Below the pieces are notes generated by a model, which worked only from the letters and a program-made list of their open reading frames with translations, had not been told where the DNA came from and made no database searches. From Clostridia bacterium (GTDB lineage: Bacteria > Bacillota > Clostridia > Oscillospirales > UBA644), in NCBI GenBank assembly GCA_017427285.1, contig JAFRTE010000031.1:1-64000 (forward strand): a stretch of DNA of 64,000 bases. The letters run 5' to 3'. The position numbers and the translations under genes were made by a program. Position 1 is the first letter of the stretch. Every line of letters starts with the position of its first letter. Positions 1 to 8,151 of the stretch are shown in pieces.

Positions 1-10
1 AAGAGGAATA

Positions 11-126
11 GTCGGTGTCTATGACGGCGAGGATCCACCCGTTCCCATTCCGAACACGGTAGTTAAGCTCGCGGGTGCTGAAAATACTTGGTTGGCGACG
101 ACCCGGGAAGATAAGTCGATGCCGAC
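11..126 (+). rRNA. rrf: 5S ribosomal RNA
   Basis: The stretch carries the conserved 5S core CCGTTCCCATTCCGAACACG and the following GTTAAGC element, and its ends GTCGG and CCGAC pair to form helix I. The flanks AAGAGGA (1-7) and TCCTCTT (128-134 region) extend that helix, as expected for a processing stem. The length of about 116 nt is normal for Firmicutes. It is probably the last gene of a ribosomal operon whose 16S and 23S lie upstream of the window. Confidence 0.95.
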
Positions 127-148
127 TCTCCTCTTTTTTATTACATTC

Positions 149-223
149 GGCCCGGTGGTCAAGTGGTCAAGACGGTGGCCTCTCACGCCGCAATCAGGAG
201 TTCGACTCTCCTCCGGGTCACCA
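149..223 (+). tRNA. tRNA-Glu(CTC)
   Basis: A full cloverleaf is visible: acceptor GGCCCGG/CCGGGTC, anticodon stem GTGGC/GCCGC with loop CTCTCAC (anticodon CUC), and T-arm with TTCGACT. CCA is encoded. It is 22 nt downstream of the 5S gene and 15 nt before the next tRNA, so it is probably cotranscribed with the rRNA operon. Confidence 0.93.
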
Positions 224-237
224 TATTTCCCTTTCAG

Positions 238-314
238 GGGCCATTAGCTCAGTTGGTCAGAGCTACCGGCTCATAACCGGTTGGTCCGGGGTTCGAGTCC
301 CTGATGGCCCACCA
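238..314 (+). tRNA. tRNA with CAT anticodon (elongator Met or Ile2)
   Basis: Acceptor GGGCCAT/ATGGCCC, D-arm AGCTCAGTTGG, anticodon stem ACCGG/CCGGT with loop CTCATAA, T-loop TTCGAGT, encoded CCA. Anticodon CAT without initiator features (positions 1 and 72 are paired). Whether it is elongator Met or the lysidine-modified Ile2 tRNA cannot be decided by eye. Confidence 0.9.
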
Positions 315-345
315 GAAAAGCCTCGTCTTTTGACGGGGCTTTTCA
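315..345 (+). terminator. Intrinsic terminator after the rRNA/tRNA operon
   Basis: The hairpin AAAAGCC(T/C)CGTC with loop TTTT closes onto GACGGGGCTTTT and is followed by a T-rich stretch. It begins directly after the encoded CCA of the last tRNA. Confidence 0.8.
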
Positions 346-487
346 ATTTAGTTTTATTTTACATAATAACTGCCAATTCGCAATTTTCTTCTGTTTAACC
401 CGTTTCTTAACTTATTTAAAAATCTTATTTTCTTTACTGCGTATATTTTTTTAACATATATATTCTTTCTGTTTCGGGAGTAATTTA

Positions 488-1014
488 ATGATACTTGTTG
501 AGCCCTCCGACGAATATTCTGTTCAGATTGCCTCATACCGCAAAGAATTTCTTGAATCCGGAGAATTCTATGGACGGCACCGGCGGTCTTAGAAATTTTG
601 ATGATCCCATTGAATTTATCGCATAATCAAACTGCCTTAAAAACCCTCTTACCGTTCCCCAAGGCAAAGCTCCGTCAACGCAGTATATTTTCGTTCGCGA
701 AGAAGACCGTAAAGTCGTCGGTATGATCCAGATAAGGCACTTTTTAAATGAATATCTTGAAAATTTCGGCGGACATATCGGTTATTCCGTTTCTCCGAGC
801 GAAAGCCGCAAAGGATATGCTTCCCAAATGCTTAAAGTTTCTTTGCCCGAATGTAAATCTCTCGGAATTGATAAAGTTCTGGTCACCTGCAGCCCCGAAA
901 ACATCGGCGGCAAAAAAACGATAATCAAAAAACGGCGGTGTGTACGATTCAACCGTTTACGATCCGCATGAAAACGAGCATATCGAGCGTTATTGGATAA
1001 CTATTTTCGACTGA
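488..1014 (+). pseudogene. GNAT N-acetyltransferase, broken by two frameshifts and a stop
   Basis: Reading through the lesions gives one continuous GNAT protein of about 170 residues. The ATG at 488 starts MILVEPSDEYSVQIASYRKE. A frameshift lies near 567-570, an in-frame TAA follows EFIA at about 622, and the central part (positions 656-905) encodes the acetyl-CoA binding segment SESRKGYASQML, the usual GNAT R/Q-x-x-G-x-A motif. A second frameshift in the A-run near 930 splits IIKNGG from VYDSTVYDP, and the frame ends with YWITIFD and TGA at 1012. Family members acetylate small molecules or proteins. Three independent lesions make sequencing error unlikely, so I call it a decayed gene. Confidence 0.8.
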
Positions 1015-1041
1015 GCAATCGTTTTTAATTACTTAAAAATG

Positions 1042-1070
1042 TTGACTTTACCTTTATTATGTGTTATACT
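1042..1070 (+). promoter_or_regulatory. Sigma-A type promoter
   Basis: TTGACT at 1042-1047, a 17-nt spacer and TATACT at 1065-1070. The GTG start of the next gene lies 30 nt downstream. Confidence 0.75.
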
Positions 1071-1100
1071 ACATAATAACGTTTTTTTACGGAGGCAAAT

Positions 1101-1607
1101 GTGAAAATAAAAAAGATTTTCTTTGATCTTGACGGTGTACTTGCCGATTTTGACCGCGGTGTAGTCGAGCTTGCCCATACGAACCCTCTGGATCAGTCGT
1201 CGGAAGAATACGAAAAGGAGGACAGAATGTGGGCTGAGATCAGCAAAGCAGACAGATTTTACTTTAACCTTTCGCCTATGCAGGGCTCTTTGGATATGTT
1301 CGGTGAGATTTATTCCGTATACGGGGACCGCGTTGAAATTCTTTCGGGAATTCCGAAGCCGAGGCGCGGTATTGTAAACGCCGCATCCGACAAAGCTGCG
1401 TGGTCTCACCTTTATCTGTCTCCGTTTATCAGGGTAAATATTGTATATAAAGAACAAAAAAAGAATTTCTGCACGGGAAAAGACTGTATTCTTATAGATG
1501 ATCTCGATCTTAATATCAACGAATGGAAAAAAAACGGCGGAACGGGGATCTTGCATGTTTCTCCCGAAAAAACGCTCGCACAACTGAAAGAAATCGAACA
1601 GATATAA
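1101..1607 (+). CDS. HAD-family 5'(3')-deoxyribonucleotidase-like phosphatase
   Basis: The 168-aa protein starts at GTG, preceded by GGAGG at 1091. HAD motif I is FFDLDGVLADFD (residues 7-18, nucleophile Asp9 and acid/base Asp11). A serine in ILSGIP fits motif II, and CILIDDLDLNINEW carries the acidic motif IV. The arrangement resembles the small 5' nucleotidase (NT5C-like) branch, in which enzymes remove phosphate from deoxynucleotides. The substrate is an inference. The next gene, an amidohydrolase, starts 31 nt downstream and is probably in the same transcript. Confidence 0.7.
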   Translation: MKIKKIFFDLDGVLADFDRGVVELAHTNPLDQSSEEYEKEDRMWAEISKADRFYFNLSPMQGSLDMFGEIYSVYGDRVEILSGIPKPRRGIVNAASDKAAWSHLYLSPFIRVNIVYKEQKKNFCTGKDCILIDDLDLNINEWKKNGGTGILHVSPEKTLAQLKEIEQI

Positions 1608-1638
1608 ATAAAACGGAAATATAAACAGGAGGATCGCA

Positions 1639-2793
1639 ATGCTTCTTATCAAAAACGGATATATCAAGCCCATGTTCGGCAACGACATCGAAAACGGCTG
1701 TGTTCTTATTGGTGACGACGGAAAAATAGTCGCCGTAAATGAAGAAATCACCGCTGATGAAAACACGGAAATCATTGACGCAAAGGGAAAACTCGTTACT
1801 CCCGGCTGCGTTGAGGCGCACTGCCATATCGGCGTTCACAATACCGCAATGCGTTGGGAAGGCGCGGACTACAACGAAATGTCCGACCCGGTAACTCCTC
1901 ATATGCGTGCAATCGACGGCATAAACCCGATAGACGAATCGTTTGATCTTGCTATAAAAAACGGCGTTACGTCCGCATGCACAGGACCGGGCAGCGCAAA
2001 TGTCGTCGGCGGAACGTTCGCCGCGATCAAGCTTGTCGGAAACCGTATTGACGATATGATAATCAAGGATCCCGCCGCCATGAAATGCGCATTCGGCGAA
2101 AATCCGAAAGGCGTTTACGGACAGGGCGGCAAAAAAGCTCCTTATACCCGTATGGCGGTCGCAGCAATGCTGCGCGAGCTTCTTTTTAAGTCCAAAAACT
2201 ATTATGAAGCAAAACAAAACGGAAAAGATCCCGCATTCGATATAAAACTCGAAGCCATGATCCCCGTTATTAAAAAAGAAATCCCATTAAAAGCTCACGC
2301 TCACCGCGCGGACGACATCTTTACGTCTATCCGAATCGCAAAGGAATTCGACGTCCTTTTAACTCTTGACCATTGCACAGACGGCGCTCTCATCGCCGAT
2401 CAGCTCGCTAAAGAAGGTTATCCCGCATTTATCGGACCGTCCTTCGGCTCAAAAACGAAGATCGAGCTCAGAAATAAGGATTTCATAACGCCGGGCGAAC
2501 TGTATAAAGCAGGTGTCAAGGTTAGCATCATTACAGACGCACCTGTTATCCCTCTTCAGTATCTGCCGATGTGCGCGGGATTTGCTGTCGATTCGGGACT
2601 TCCTTATGAAGAAGCGTGGAAGGCGATTACGATCAATCCAGCAACGGCTATCGGTATCGCTGACCGTGTAGGCAGTCTTGAACCCGGAAAAGACGGCGAC
2701 GTTGTTATCTGGAATGCCGATCCCCTTACAACCGTTGCAGCAAGCGCGTTTATTACCGTCGTTAACGGTAAAAGGGTTTACGAGGCAGAATAG
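1639..2793 (+). CDS. Metal-dependent amidohydrolase (imidazolonepropionase/dihydroorotase-like)
   Basis: This 384-aa TIM-barrel hydrolase has the first metal motif HCH at residues 61-63, later histidines in KAHAHRAD and LDHCTDG, and the catalytic aspartate in SIITDAPVIP. The N-terminal and C-terminal beta-sandwich pieces are recognisable (LLIKNGYI at the start, ADRVGSLEPGKDGDVVIW near the end), as in cytosolic amidohydrolases that open cyclic amides or deaminate. AGGAGG at 1628 fixes the ATG. A purine or hydantoin-type substrate would fit the neighbouring nucleotidase, but the sequence does not settle it. Confidence 0.8.
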   Translation: MLLIKNGYIKPMFGNDIENGCVLIGDDGKIVAVNEEITADENTEIIDAKGKLVTPGCVEAHCHIGVHNTAMRWEGADYNEMSDPVTPHMRAIDGINPIDESFDLAIKNGVTSACTGPGSANVVGGTFAAIKLVGNRIDDMIIKDPAAMKCAFGENPKGVYGQGGKKAPYTRMAVAAMLRELLFKSKNYYEAKQNGKDPAFDIKLEAMIPVIKKEIPLKAHAHRADDIFTSIRIAKEFDVLLTLDHCTDGALIADQLAKEGYPAFIGPSFGSKTKIELRNKDFITPGELYKAGVKVSIITDAPVIPLQYLPMCAGFAVDSGLPYEEAWKAITINPATAIGIADRVGSLEPGKDGDVVIWNADPLTTVAASAFITVVNGKRVYEAE

Positions 2794-2836
2794 TTTTCAA
2801 CGGTTATAAACTATAATAGATTTATAAGGAGCCAGC

Positions 2837-4012
2837 ATGTCAGAACTGATACCGCAATACGATGAAAAATCGTTAATTGAGGCACTAGGTGCAAACAGCA
2901 TAGAAATCAAAAAATGGGATGAGATTGTAACCTCAGACAGTATTGCATATTCTGTCATTGATTTTTCTTCACTTGGAACCGCTTTTTCAGGACTTTCTTC
3001 GTCTATCGGAGCGCTGAGCCAATCAGCAAAAGCCACAGGAACTCTTTACGAGGTAACATTCCCGGTTGCCGGGAAGCTTGCTGCCGCAAAGGACGGAAGC
3101 GGTCTTTTGGGCACCATCATTAATGAAAAAGGAATTGCCGGACAGGCAAGATTTAAAGAAGTAGGAAATATTGTCCAAACAGCCGGAGGTATCAGTACCT
3201 TCTTCATGGCATTTGCTATTATGGCAATAAATCAATCGTTGAAGAATATTTCAGAAAATCAAAAGGCGATTTTGGGCTTCCTTGAAATTGATAAACAAAC
3301 GCAGTTAAAAGGTGATTTGAGTATTCTTACTGAAGTTATAAACGAGTATCAATACAATTGGAATAACTCGCAATGGCTGTCAAATAGAGAAACTCAGGTT
3401 CTGGATATTAAAAGGAGTGCCGAGCATAACATTTTGTTTTACCGAGAGATGATTGAGAAAAAACTCGGAACAAAAAAACAGTTTGTCTCTCTTGATGCAT
3501 CTAAAAGCCTTAATGAGCTTCAAACGCTCTTTAAATACTATAAATTAGCTTTATACCTCTATTCTTTTTCATCTTTCATGGATATCATGCTGTTAAAAAA
3601 CTTTGATGCTAACTATCTTGAATCAATAAAGAGCAGAATAGAATCGTTCGCCAATGAGTATAATGAGTTTTATAATGCTTCGATTGAAGGTGTGAAAAAA
3701 ATAGCATCAACATCTATTCAATCAAGGACAATACAGGGATTGTCAATCGCAGGGAAATTCCTCGGAAATCAAATTGCTAAAATCCCTGATAAAAACAACA
3801 AGATCAAGATTGACGATAAGCTCTTATCGGGAACTGATAAATTGGACGGAATTAACGAAAAATCATTAAATGATACAAAAGATGCATTTTTGATTGTTCA
3901 AGACAGCGGGATTAATCTTTTCGTGGATCGGATATCACTTGTAAACAAAATATATAACGAGCCTCTCAAGCTGTATGTCGGTGCGGAAAATCTATATCTG
4001 TCCACAGATTGA
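2837..4012 (+). CDS. Unknown protein, 391 aa, AT-rich and membrane-active-looking
   Basis: I do not recognise the family. The start has AAGGAG 8 nt ahead of the ATG. Residues 44-70 are rich in Ser, Gly and Ala, residues about 115-132 (ISTFFMAFAIMAINQSL) form the only strongly hydrophobic stretch, and the rest (150-330) is predicted mainly helical with many Lys, Glu and Asn. No signal peptide, Walker, nuclease or zinc motif is visible. Base composition and codon choice (AAA, ATT, AAT) are more AT-rich than the flanking genes, which suggests acquisition by transfer. A role in immunity or competition is possible but unsupported. Confidence 0.6.
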   Translation: MSELIPQYDEKSLIEALGANSIEIKKWDEIVTSDSIAYSVIDFSSLGTAFSGLSSSIGALSQSAKATGTLYEVTFPVAGKLAAAKDGSGLLGTIINEKGIAGQARFKEVGNIVQTAGGISTFFMAFAIMAINQSLKNISENQKAILGFLEIDKQTQLKGDLSILTEVINEYQYNWNNSQWLSNRETQVLDIKRSAEHNILFYREMIEKKLGTKKQFVSLDASKSLNELQTLFKYYKLALYLYSFSSFMDIMLLKNFDANYLESIKSRIESFANEYNEFYNASIEGVKKIASTSIQSRTIQGLSIAGKFLGNQIAKIPDKNNKIKIDDKLLSGTDKLDGINEKSLNDTKDAFLIVQDSGINLFVDRISLVNKIYNEPLKLYVGAENLYLSTD

Positions 4013-4100
4013 ATTCACAACAATTAATAATGCTAATATCGATAGAATTAAACTTGCGCATAATCCTTGAGTTAACATGTTTATTTATGAGGTTACTTAA

Positions 4101-5513
4101 GTGAATATAAAAACACTTTTTGCTCCCGCCGATATGACGCAGGGCGCGCCGTGGAAAAGCATACTTCTCTTTACCGTTCCGATGCTTATCGGAAATGTCG
4201 CGCAGCAGCTTTACAGCACGGTAGACAGCGTAGTCGTCGGTAAATATATAGGCGACAACGCGCTGTCCGCAGTCGGCAGTTCACTGCCGATACTTAATAT
4301 GCTTCTTGTTCTGTTTATCGGTATATCGACCGGCGCAACCATTATGGCTTCGCAGTTTTTCGGTTCAAAAAGCAGAAACGATTTATCGTATACGATCGGC
4401 AACAGCATAACCGTTACTTTGATTGCCTGCGTTGCGCTTATTGCGGTTGCAGCGCCGTTTATCCGTCCGCTGCTTACGCTGCTCAATACTCCTACAGACC
4501 CTGTTGTTGCAGGAATTGAAGACTATACCGTGCTTGACGCGTGCGCAGACTACCTTTCCATTTCGCTTTTCGGCATTGCGGGAATGGCGTTTTACAATAT
4601 TCTGGGCGGTATTATAAGAGGACTGGGCGATTCCGTTTCGGCTCTTATATATCTTCTCGTTGCTACCGTTATCAATATTTTCCTCGATATCCTTTTCGTC
4701 GCCTCTTTCGGACTCGGCGTTTCCGGTGTTGCCTGGGCAACTATAATCGCTCAGTTGATAGCGTCGTTTCTTTGTCTTATTAAAATAATCAGAATGCGCG
4801 AGCATTTCGATTTCGCTCTGAAATATATGAAGCCCGTCGGTCATTACGTAAAAACAATAATCCGTCTCGGACTTCCTTCGGGGCTTACGCAGGCAATTTT
4901 CTCTTCCGCCATGATAATAGTGCAGTCGCTTACAAACCGGTTCGGCGTGCAGTTCGTTGCCGCAAACATCGTTATTATGCGTGTAGACGGCTTTGCAATG
5001 ATGCCTAATTTCTCATTCGGCACCGCACTTACTACTTTTGCGGGACAGAATGTAGGCGCGGGACGTTATGACCGTGTAATTAAAGGCGCAAAACAGGGCA
5101 CTTTGATGGCCGTCGGCTGTTCAGTCGTCCTCACTCTCGCAATACTTCTTTTCGGAAAACCTCTTATGAGCATTTTCACCGATACAGAAGAGCTTGTTGA
5201 GATGAGCTACAGACTGATGTTTATACTCGCATTCGGATATATCGCAATGGCTGTTACTCAGAGTCTTTCAGGTATTATGAGAGGCGCCGGAGATACGATG
5301 ACCCCGATGTGGATATCTCTTGTCACTTCTGTTGTCGTCCGCGTTCCTTTGGCTTATATCATATCTTATCTTACCGTCAGTGAGGAGCTGCCTCACGGTA
5401 TCCCGCAGTGTATACAGATATCGCTTCTTGTCGCCTGGGTTGCCGGCGCGTTGCTTACAACGGTTTTCTATGCCCGAGGCAAGTGGAAAACAAAAGCGAT
5501 CAAATCAAACTGA
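4101..5513 (+). CDS. MATE-family multidrug exporter
   Basis: The 470-aa protein shows the two six-helix halves of MATE antiporters: residues 14-230 begin WKSILLFTVPMLIGNVAQQLY and contain the family hallmark DSVVVGKYIG, and the second half starts near 250 with IIRLGLPSGLTQAIF. Such proteins expel cationic drugs or metabolites across the cell membrane using Na+ or H+. The start is GTG with GAGGT upstream. A terminator follows 13 nt after the stop, so it is probably monocistronic. The substrate cannot be read from sequence. Confidence 0.9.
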   Translation: MNIKTLFAPADMTQGAPWKSILLFTVPMLIGNVAQQLYSTVDSVVVGKYIGDNALSAVGSSLPILNMLLVLFIGISTGATIMASQFFGSKSRNDLSYTIGNSITVTLIACVALIAVAAPFIRPLLTLLNTPTDPVVAGIEDYTVLDACADYLSISLFGIAGMAFYNILGGIIRGLGDSVSALIYLLVATVINIFLDILFVASFGLGVSGVAWATIIAQLIASFLCLIKIIRMREHFDFALKYMKPVGHYVKTIIRLGLPSGLTQAIFSSAMIIVQSLTNRFGVQFVAANIVIMRVDGFAMMPNFSFGTALTTFAGQNVGAGRYDRVIKGAKQGTLMAVGCSVVLTLAILLFGKPLMSIFTDTEELVEMSYRLMFILAFGYIAMAVTQSLSGIMRGAGDTMTPMWISLVTSVVVRVPLAYIISYLTVSEELPHGIPQCIQISLLVAWVAGALLTTVFYARGKWKTKAIKSN

Positions 5514-5525
5514 CGTCATAAAAAC

Positions 5526-5557
5526 AAAACCGACTGATTTATTCAGTCGGTTTTTTG
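5526..5557 (+). terminator. Intrinsic terminator of the MATE gene
   Basis: AAAACCGACTGA, a four-base loop and TCAGTCGGTTTTTT form an 11-bp stem running into a T tract. Confidence 0.85.
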
Positions 5558-5568
5558 CTTGACGTAAA

Positions 5569-5826
5569 TTATGTGGATGGAACAGATGGCATCTCCGAAT
5601 TGTCATTTGGGATTGGAGGGGGATTCTGCGGGAATATTGATTTTAGTTCATTGACTTCTTCTGCCTTCGACCATTGGGCCATTCCTGCCGTCCAAACTAA
5701 ACTCTCCTTTAAGAACAAACCGGCCGCAACCATTTGTGATAGCGTTGCAATGTCGAACGGACCGGTTGGCTGTCCGTTTACAGCCACATGATATGATGCC
5801 GAAATGATCGGTGGAGGTGTTGTCCG
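5569..5826 (-). pseudogene. C-terminal tail of a GYF_2-domain (SPFH/YdjI-type) protein
   Basis: About 80 codons remain, ending at TAA 5569. They encode a GYF_2 (DUF4339) fold: YHVAVNGQPTGPFD, then LVWTAGMAQWSKAEEV, followed by a Pro-rich tail NPPPIP. In Firmicutes this domain usually closes a ~350-aa SPFH/virion-core-like protein, a membrane-associated scaffold. Here the SPFH part is absent and the frame runs out at the junction with an unrelated gene fragment on the opposite strand, so it is a truncated remnant. The domain identification is from remembered family features. Confidence 0.65.
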
Positions 5827-6540
5827 TTGCTTAACATCTTGGCGAGAAAAGTTGACGGGGAAATCTACGATATAGTAATAAATGTTAAGACGACAAGCAG
5901 CGGCGAACATTATATATACACCGTAGAATTACAGCAAGAAAAAAGAGTCCCTTCACCCCGGGGCTCATACTACCATAAAAATGGCAACGGCAACGAATCA
6001 GTCGAAAAACGACCTATCCATGATGGGGCAAAGAACTCTTTTAATGACGATAATATATCACAAAAAAATCGAAATGTCAATACCCTTGAAGAAAAAAAAC
6101 TGAAACAGCTGGAAATAATTCAGCAAACGAACCCTGCAACCGACGATTATCATACGAGAATAAGAAGCATTGACGATATAAAAACTGCGGAAGAAGTATT
6201 TACAAACGATTCCGACGATTATTTCTATCCGGACTTTACTCAGGAAGATGCGCAGCGAGCGCTTGATGCCGGAGAGATAACAGTATACAGCAGTAAGAGG
6301 ATTGAAAACGGCGTTTTTGTTTCTCCGTCAATAATGAACGCAAAAGATTATGCCGGAGGACAGAACAGGCAGGTTTATTCAAAAATTGTGAAAACCGAAG
6401 ATATTGCCTGGATAGACAGCAGCGAAGGTCAATATGCCAAAATAACGTGTGTGATTTTTAACACCCTAATCTATAAGAAACCACGCGATAGCCGCGTGGT
6501 TCAAAAGAGGTTAACCGATGAAAAAATCCTCCGGTTGTGA
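5827..6540 (+). pseudogene. Tail of a phage/ICE large polyvalent protein, 3' end replaced by an IS end
   Basis: The TTG-initiated frame encodes 237 residues with no start of its own family. Residues 5-40 (KVDGEIYDIVINVKTTSSGE) resemble the end of a PBECR-type nuclease domain. Residues 100-215 (NPATDDYHTRIRSIDDIKT, then ITVYSSKRIENGVFVSPS and VYSKIV..IAWIDSSEGQYAKI) match the ADP-ribosyltransferase-like tail common in polyvalent and head-morphogenesis proteins of Firmicutes phages. The final ~30 codons read into the left hairpin of an IS200-type element, so the original C-terminus is lost. Upstream it abuts the GYF fragment. I regard it as non-functional prophage debris. Confidence 0.6.
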
Positions 6541-6878
6541 TATAATAAGATGACCTGCCAGTCAAGATAAAAATCACAAACGGAGGATTGATCTATGAAA
6601 AAAGAAAACATAGACATAGATAGTTTAGTACATACGAAGTGGAATTGCAAGTACTATATAGTATTTGCGCCAAAATATAGGAGAAAAATATTTTATGAAG
6701 AAAAAAGGAAAGAAATTAGAGAAATATTGAGAGAAACTTTGACCCACGGGATCATTTAATGGTAGTAAAAGTAACATTTGCATGGCCGGCAGATCAATCC
6801 AAAGCGCACTTGTGCGCAGCCGGTATAGGGAAGGGCTATGCCCGAAAATGAAATACCACCCGCTATGCGGGTGGATAT
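6470..6878 (+). mobile_element. IS200/IS605-type element, internally deleted
   Basis: The element is bounded by the typical subterminal hairpins of this single-strand transposing family: ACCACGCG/CGCGTGGT at 6480-6500 on the left and CCACCCGC/GCGGGTGG at 6856-6874 on the right. Between them are a promoter-like TATAAT, a GGAGG site and the first third of tnpA, followed by the family's usual right-end sequence. Intact copies are about 700 bp with a ~150-codon transposase; this one is about 400 bp. The ends look complete, so it could in principle be moved by a transposase supplied in trans. Exact borders are estimated. Confidence 0.75.
6595..6759 (+). pseudogene. tnpA: Truncated IS200-family transposase TnpA (Y1 HUH)
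   Basis: Only 54 codons remain. They give the family N-terminus SLVHTKWNCKYYIVFAPKYR followed by KIFYEEKRKEIREILRET, after which the frame meets unrelated right-end sequence and a TAA at 6757. The HUH metal-binding histidines and the catalytic tyrosine are missing, so it cannot be active. GGAGG at 6582 precedes the ATG. Confidence 0.8.
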
Positions 6879-7724
6879 TTATTGCTTTCTGTCTTCTGCT
6901 TTGATTTTTTCGACCGCTTCTTGCCACAAAGCAAGAGTTGTTTCGTCGGTTTGCAGTTGTTCTTCGGCATATTCCGCTTCGCAAGGGATAAGATTGTTGC
7001 CGCAGGAAATATAATCGAGCACCTTTTTATGGTCTTTCTTTTCCTTTATATATATTTCCCCGTCCGCAATTATTACTTTTATCGGCGCATCGTCAGTCTC
7101 TTCTTCGCAGTCCGAAAAATCATAGCAGGAGGGTTTCAGTCTTCCTCCGTAAAGGAACAGTTTTATATGTTCTTCTCCTCGCAGATGTTTTTCGTATATC
7201 TCCCCGATAAGATCCGCAACGGTCTGAGCGGACGCGGCAGTCGTATCAACAACGAGGTCATAATTGCCCAGATATCCGCAGTCTGCGCCGTAAAGTGTTT
7301 TATACCTCATATTTTCGCTCTGTTTGCGCATACGTATCTGACGGGCTGTCTCTTCAAGGGTTTCAAAACTTTCGGAAGAACGCTGCTTATCGTTAAAAAT
7401 ACGCTTTGCCGATTCTTCCGCAGAAGTTGAGAGGTATACCTTAAAAGTCCCCTGCGTGAAAAACCATGCCATCCTTGAGTCGATAATAAGATTCCCCGGT
7501 TCGTCGGAAAGGAGCTTGAGACGGTTATCCATCTCAAAATCGATTGTCGGGTCCGATTCCATGAATTTGTTTATATCCACAACGGAAATGCCCCGCTCCA
7601 TCGCAATTTTGCGGACTATCGGCCCCGTTGAGTATATTTTCGCATCATATTTTTCGGAAAGTATTCTGCATACGGTGCTTTTTCCGCTACCGAGATCTCC
7701 TGTGAGTGAAATTCTGAAATCCAT
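6879..7724 (-). CDS. Cytidylate-kinase-like P-loop protein with acidic C-terminal extension
   Basis: The 281-aa protein opens with a Walker A motif GDLGSGKST (residues 9-17) and then follows the CMP-kinase-like (AAA_17/18) pattern: YSTGPIVRKIAMERGI, an Asp-Ser-Arg motif in LIIDSRMAW, and a lid segment with RQIRMRKQSE. Enzymes of this group phosphorylate CMP or other small substrates in the cytosol. Residues about 185-281 are an extra acidic region with several Cys that I cannot assign. Its stop codon lies only a few bases from the right end of the IS200 element. Real cytidylate kinase (about 225 aa) is shorter, so the exact substrate is open. Confidence 0.65.
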   Translation of the reverse strand: MDFRISLTGDLGSGKSTVCRILSEKYDAKIYSTGPIVRKIAMERGISVVDINKFMESDPTIDFEMDNRLKLLSDEPGNLIIDSRMAWFFTQGTFKVYLSTSAEESAKRIFNDKQRSSESFETLEETARQIRMRKQSENMRYKTLYGADCGYLGNYDLVVDTTAASAQTVADLIGEIYEKHLRGEEHIKLFLYGGRLKPSCYDFSDCEEETDDAPIKVIIADGEIYIKEKKDHKKVLDYISCGNNLIPCEAEYAEEQLQTDETTLALWQEAVEKIKAEDRKQ

Positions 7725-7767
7725 CTGATCCCTTTCGGCTTTTAGCTTGATTATTTCGGTTTACCGC

Positions 7768-8073
7768 TTAAAGCATCGCAATAATATCGTCCTTCGGACG
7801 TACGCCGATTGATTTGTTTATGGCTTTTCCGTCCTTGAAAACGATCAGGGTAGGTATACTCTGAATGCCGTATTCCGCCGCAAGCTCGGGTTCTTCATCT
7901 ACGTCGACCTTGCAGACTTTTATGTCGGTTCTTTCTTCCGAAATCTCTTCGATCACGGGCGCAAGCATTCTGCACGGTCCGCACCATGTTGCCCAGAAGT
8001 CAACGAGAACCGTTTTTTCGGATTTGATTACTTCTTCTTCAAAATTTGCCGCTGTTATAACTGTGTGAGACAT
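7768..8073 (-). CDS. trxA: Thioredoxin
   Basis: A 101-aa thioredoxin fold with the redox motif WCGPC at residues 30-34, the buried Asp in VLVDFWATW and the cis-proline in SIPTLIVF. It reduces protein disulfides in the cytosol, with electrons from a thioredoxin reductase; a reductase-like gene lies at 55911. AAGGAGG precedes the ATG, and a consensus promoter sits just upstream, between this gene and radA. Confidence 0.95.
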   Translation of the reverse strand: MSHTVITAANFEEEVIKSEKTVLVDFWATWCGPCRMLAPVIEEISEERTDIKVCKVDVDEEPELAAEYGIQSIPTLIVFKDGKAINKSIGVRPKDDIIAML

Positions 8074-8114
8074 ATTGTCCTCCTTATTGTAAACTATGGT
8101 ATCAAATAAAATAG

Positions 8115-8143
8115 ATTATATCATTAACCGACGTTTTTGTCAA
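8115..8143 (-). promoter_or_regulatory. Sigma-A type promoter for trxA
   Basis: On the minus strand TTGACA, 17 nt and TATAAT, ending 42 nt before the trxA start. Confidence 0.8.
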
Positions 8144-8151
8144 CTGTTTTT

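Noticed and set aside
1029..1775. A 248-aa minus-strand frame over the HAD and amidohydrolase genes
   Set aside because: It crosses two convincing plus-strand genes, their ribosome sites and the promoter; no domain is recognisable.
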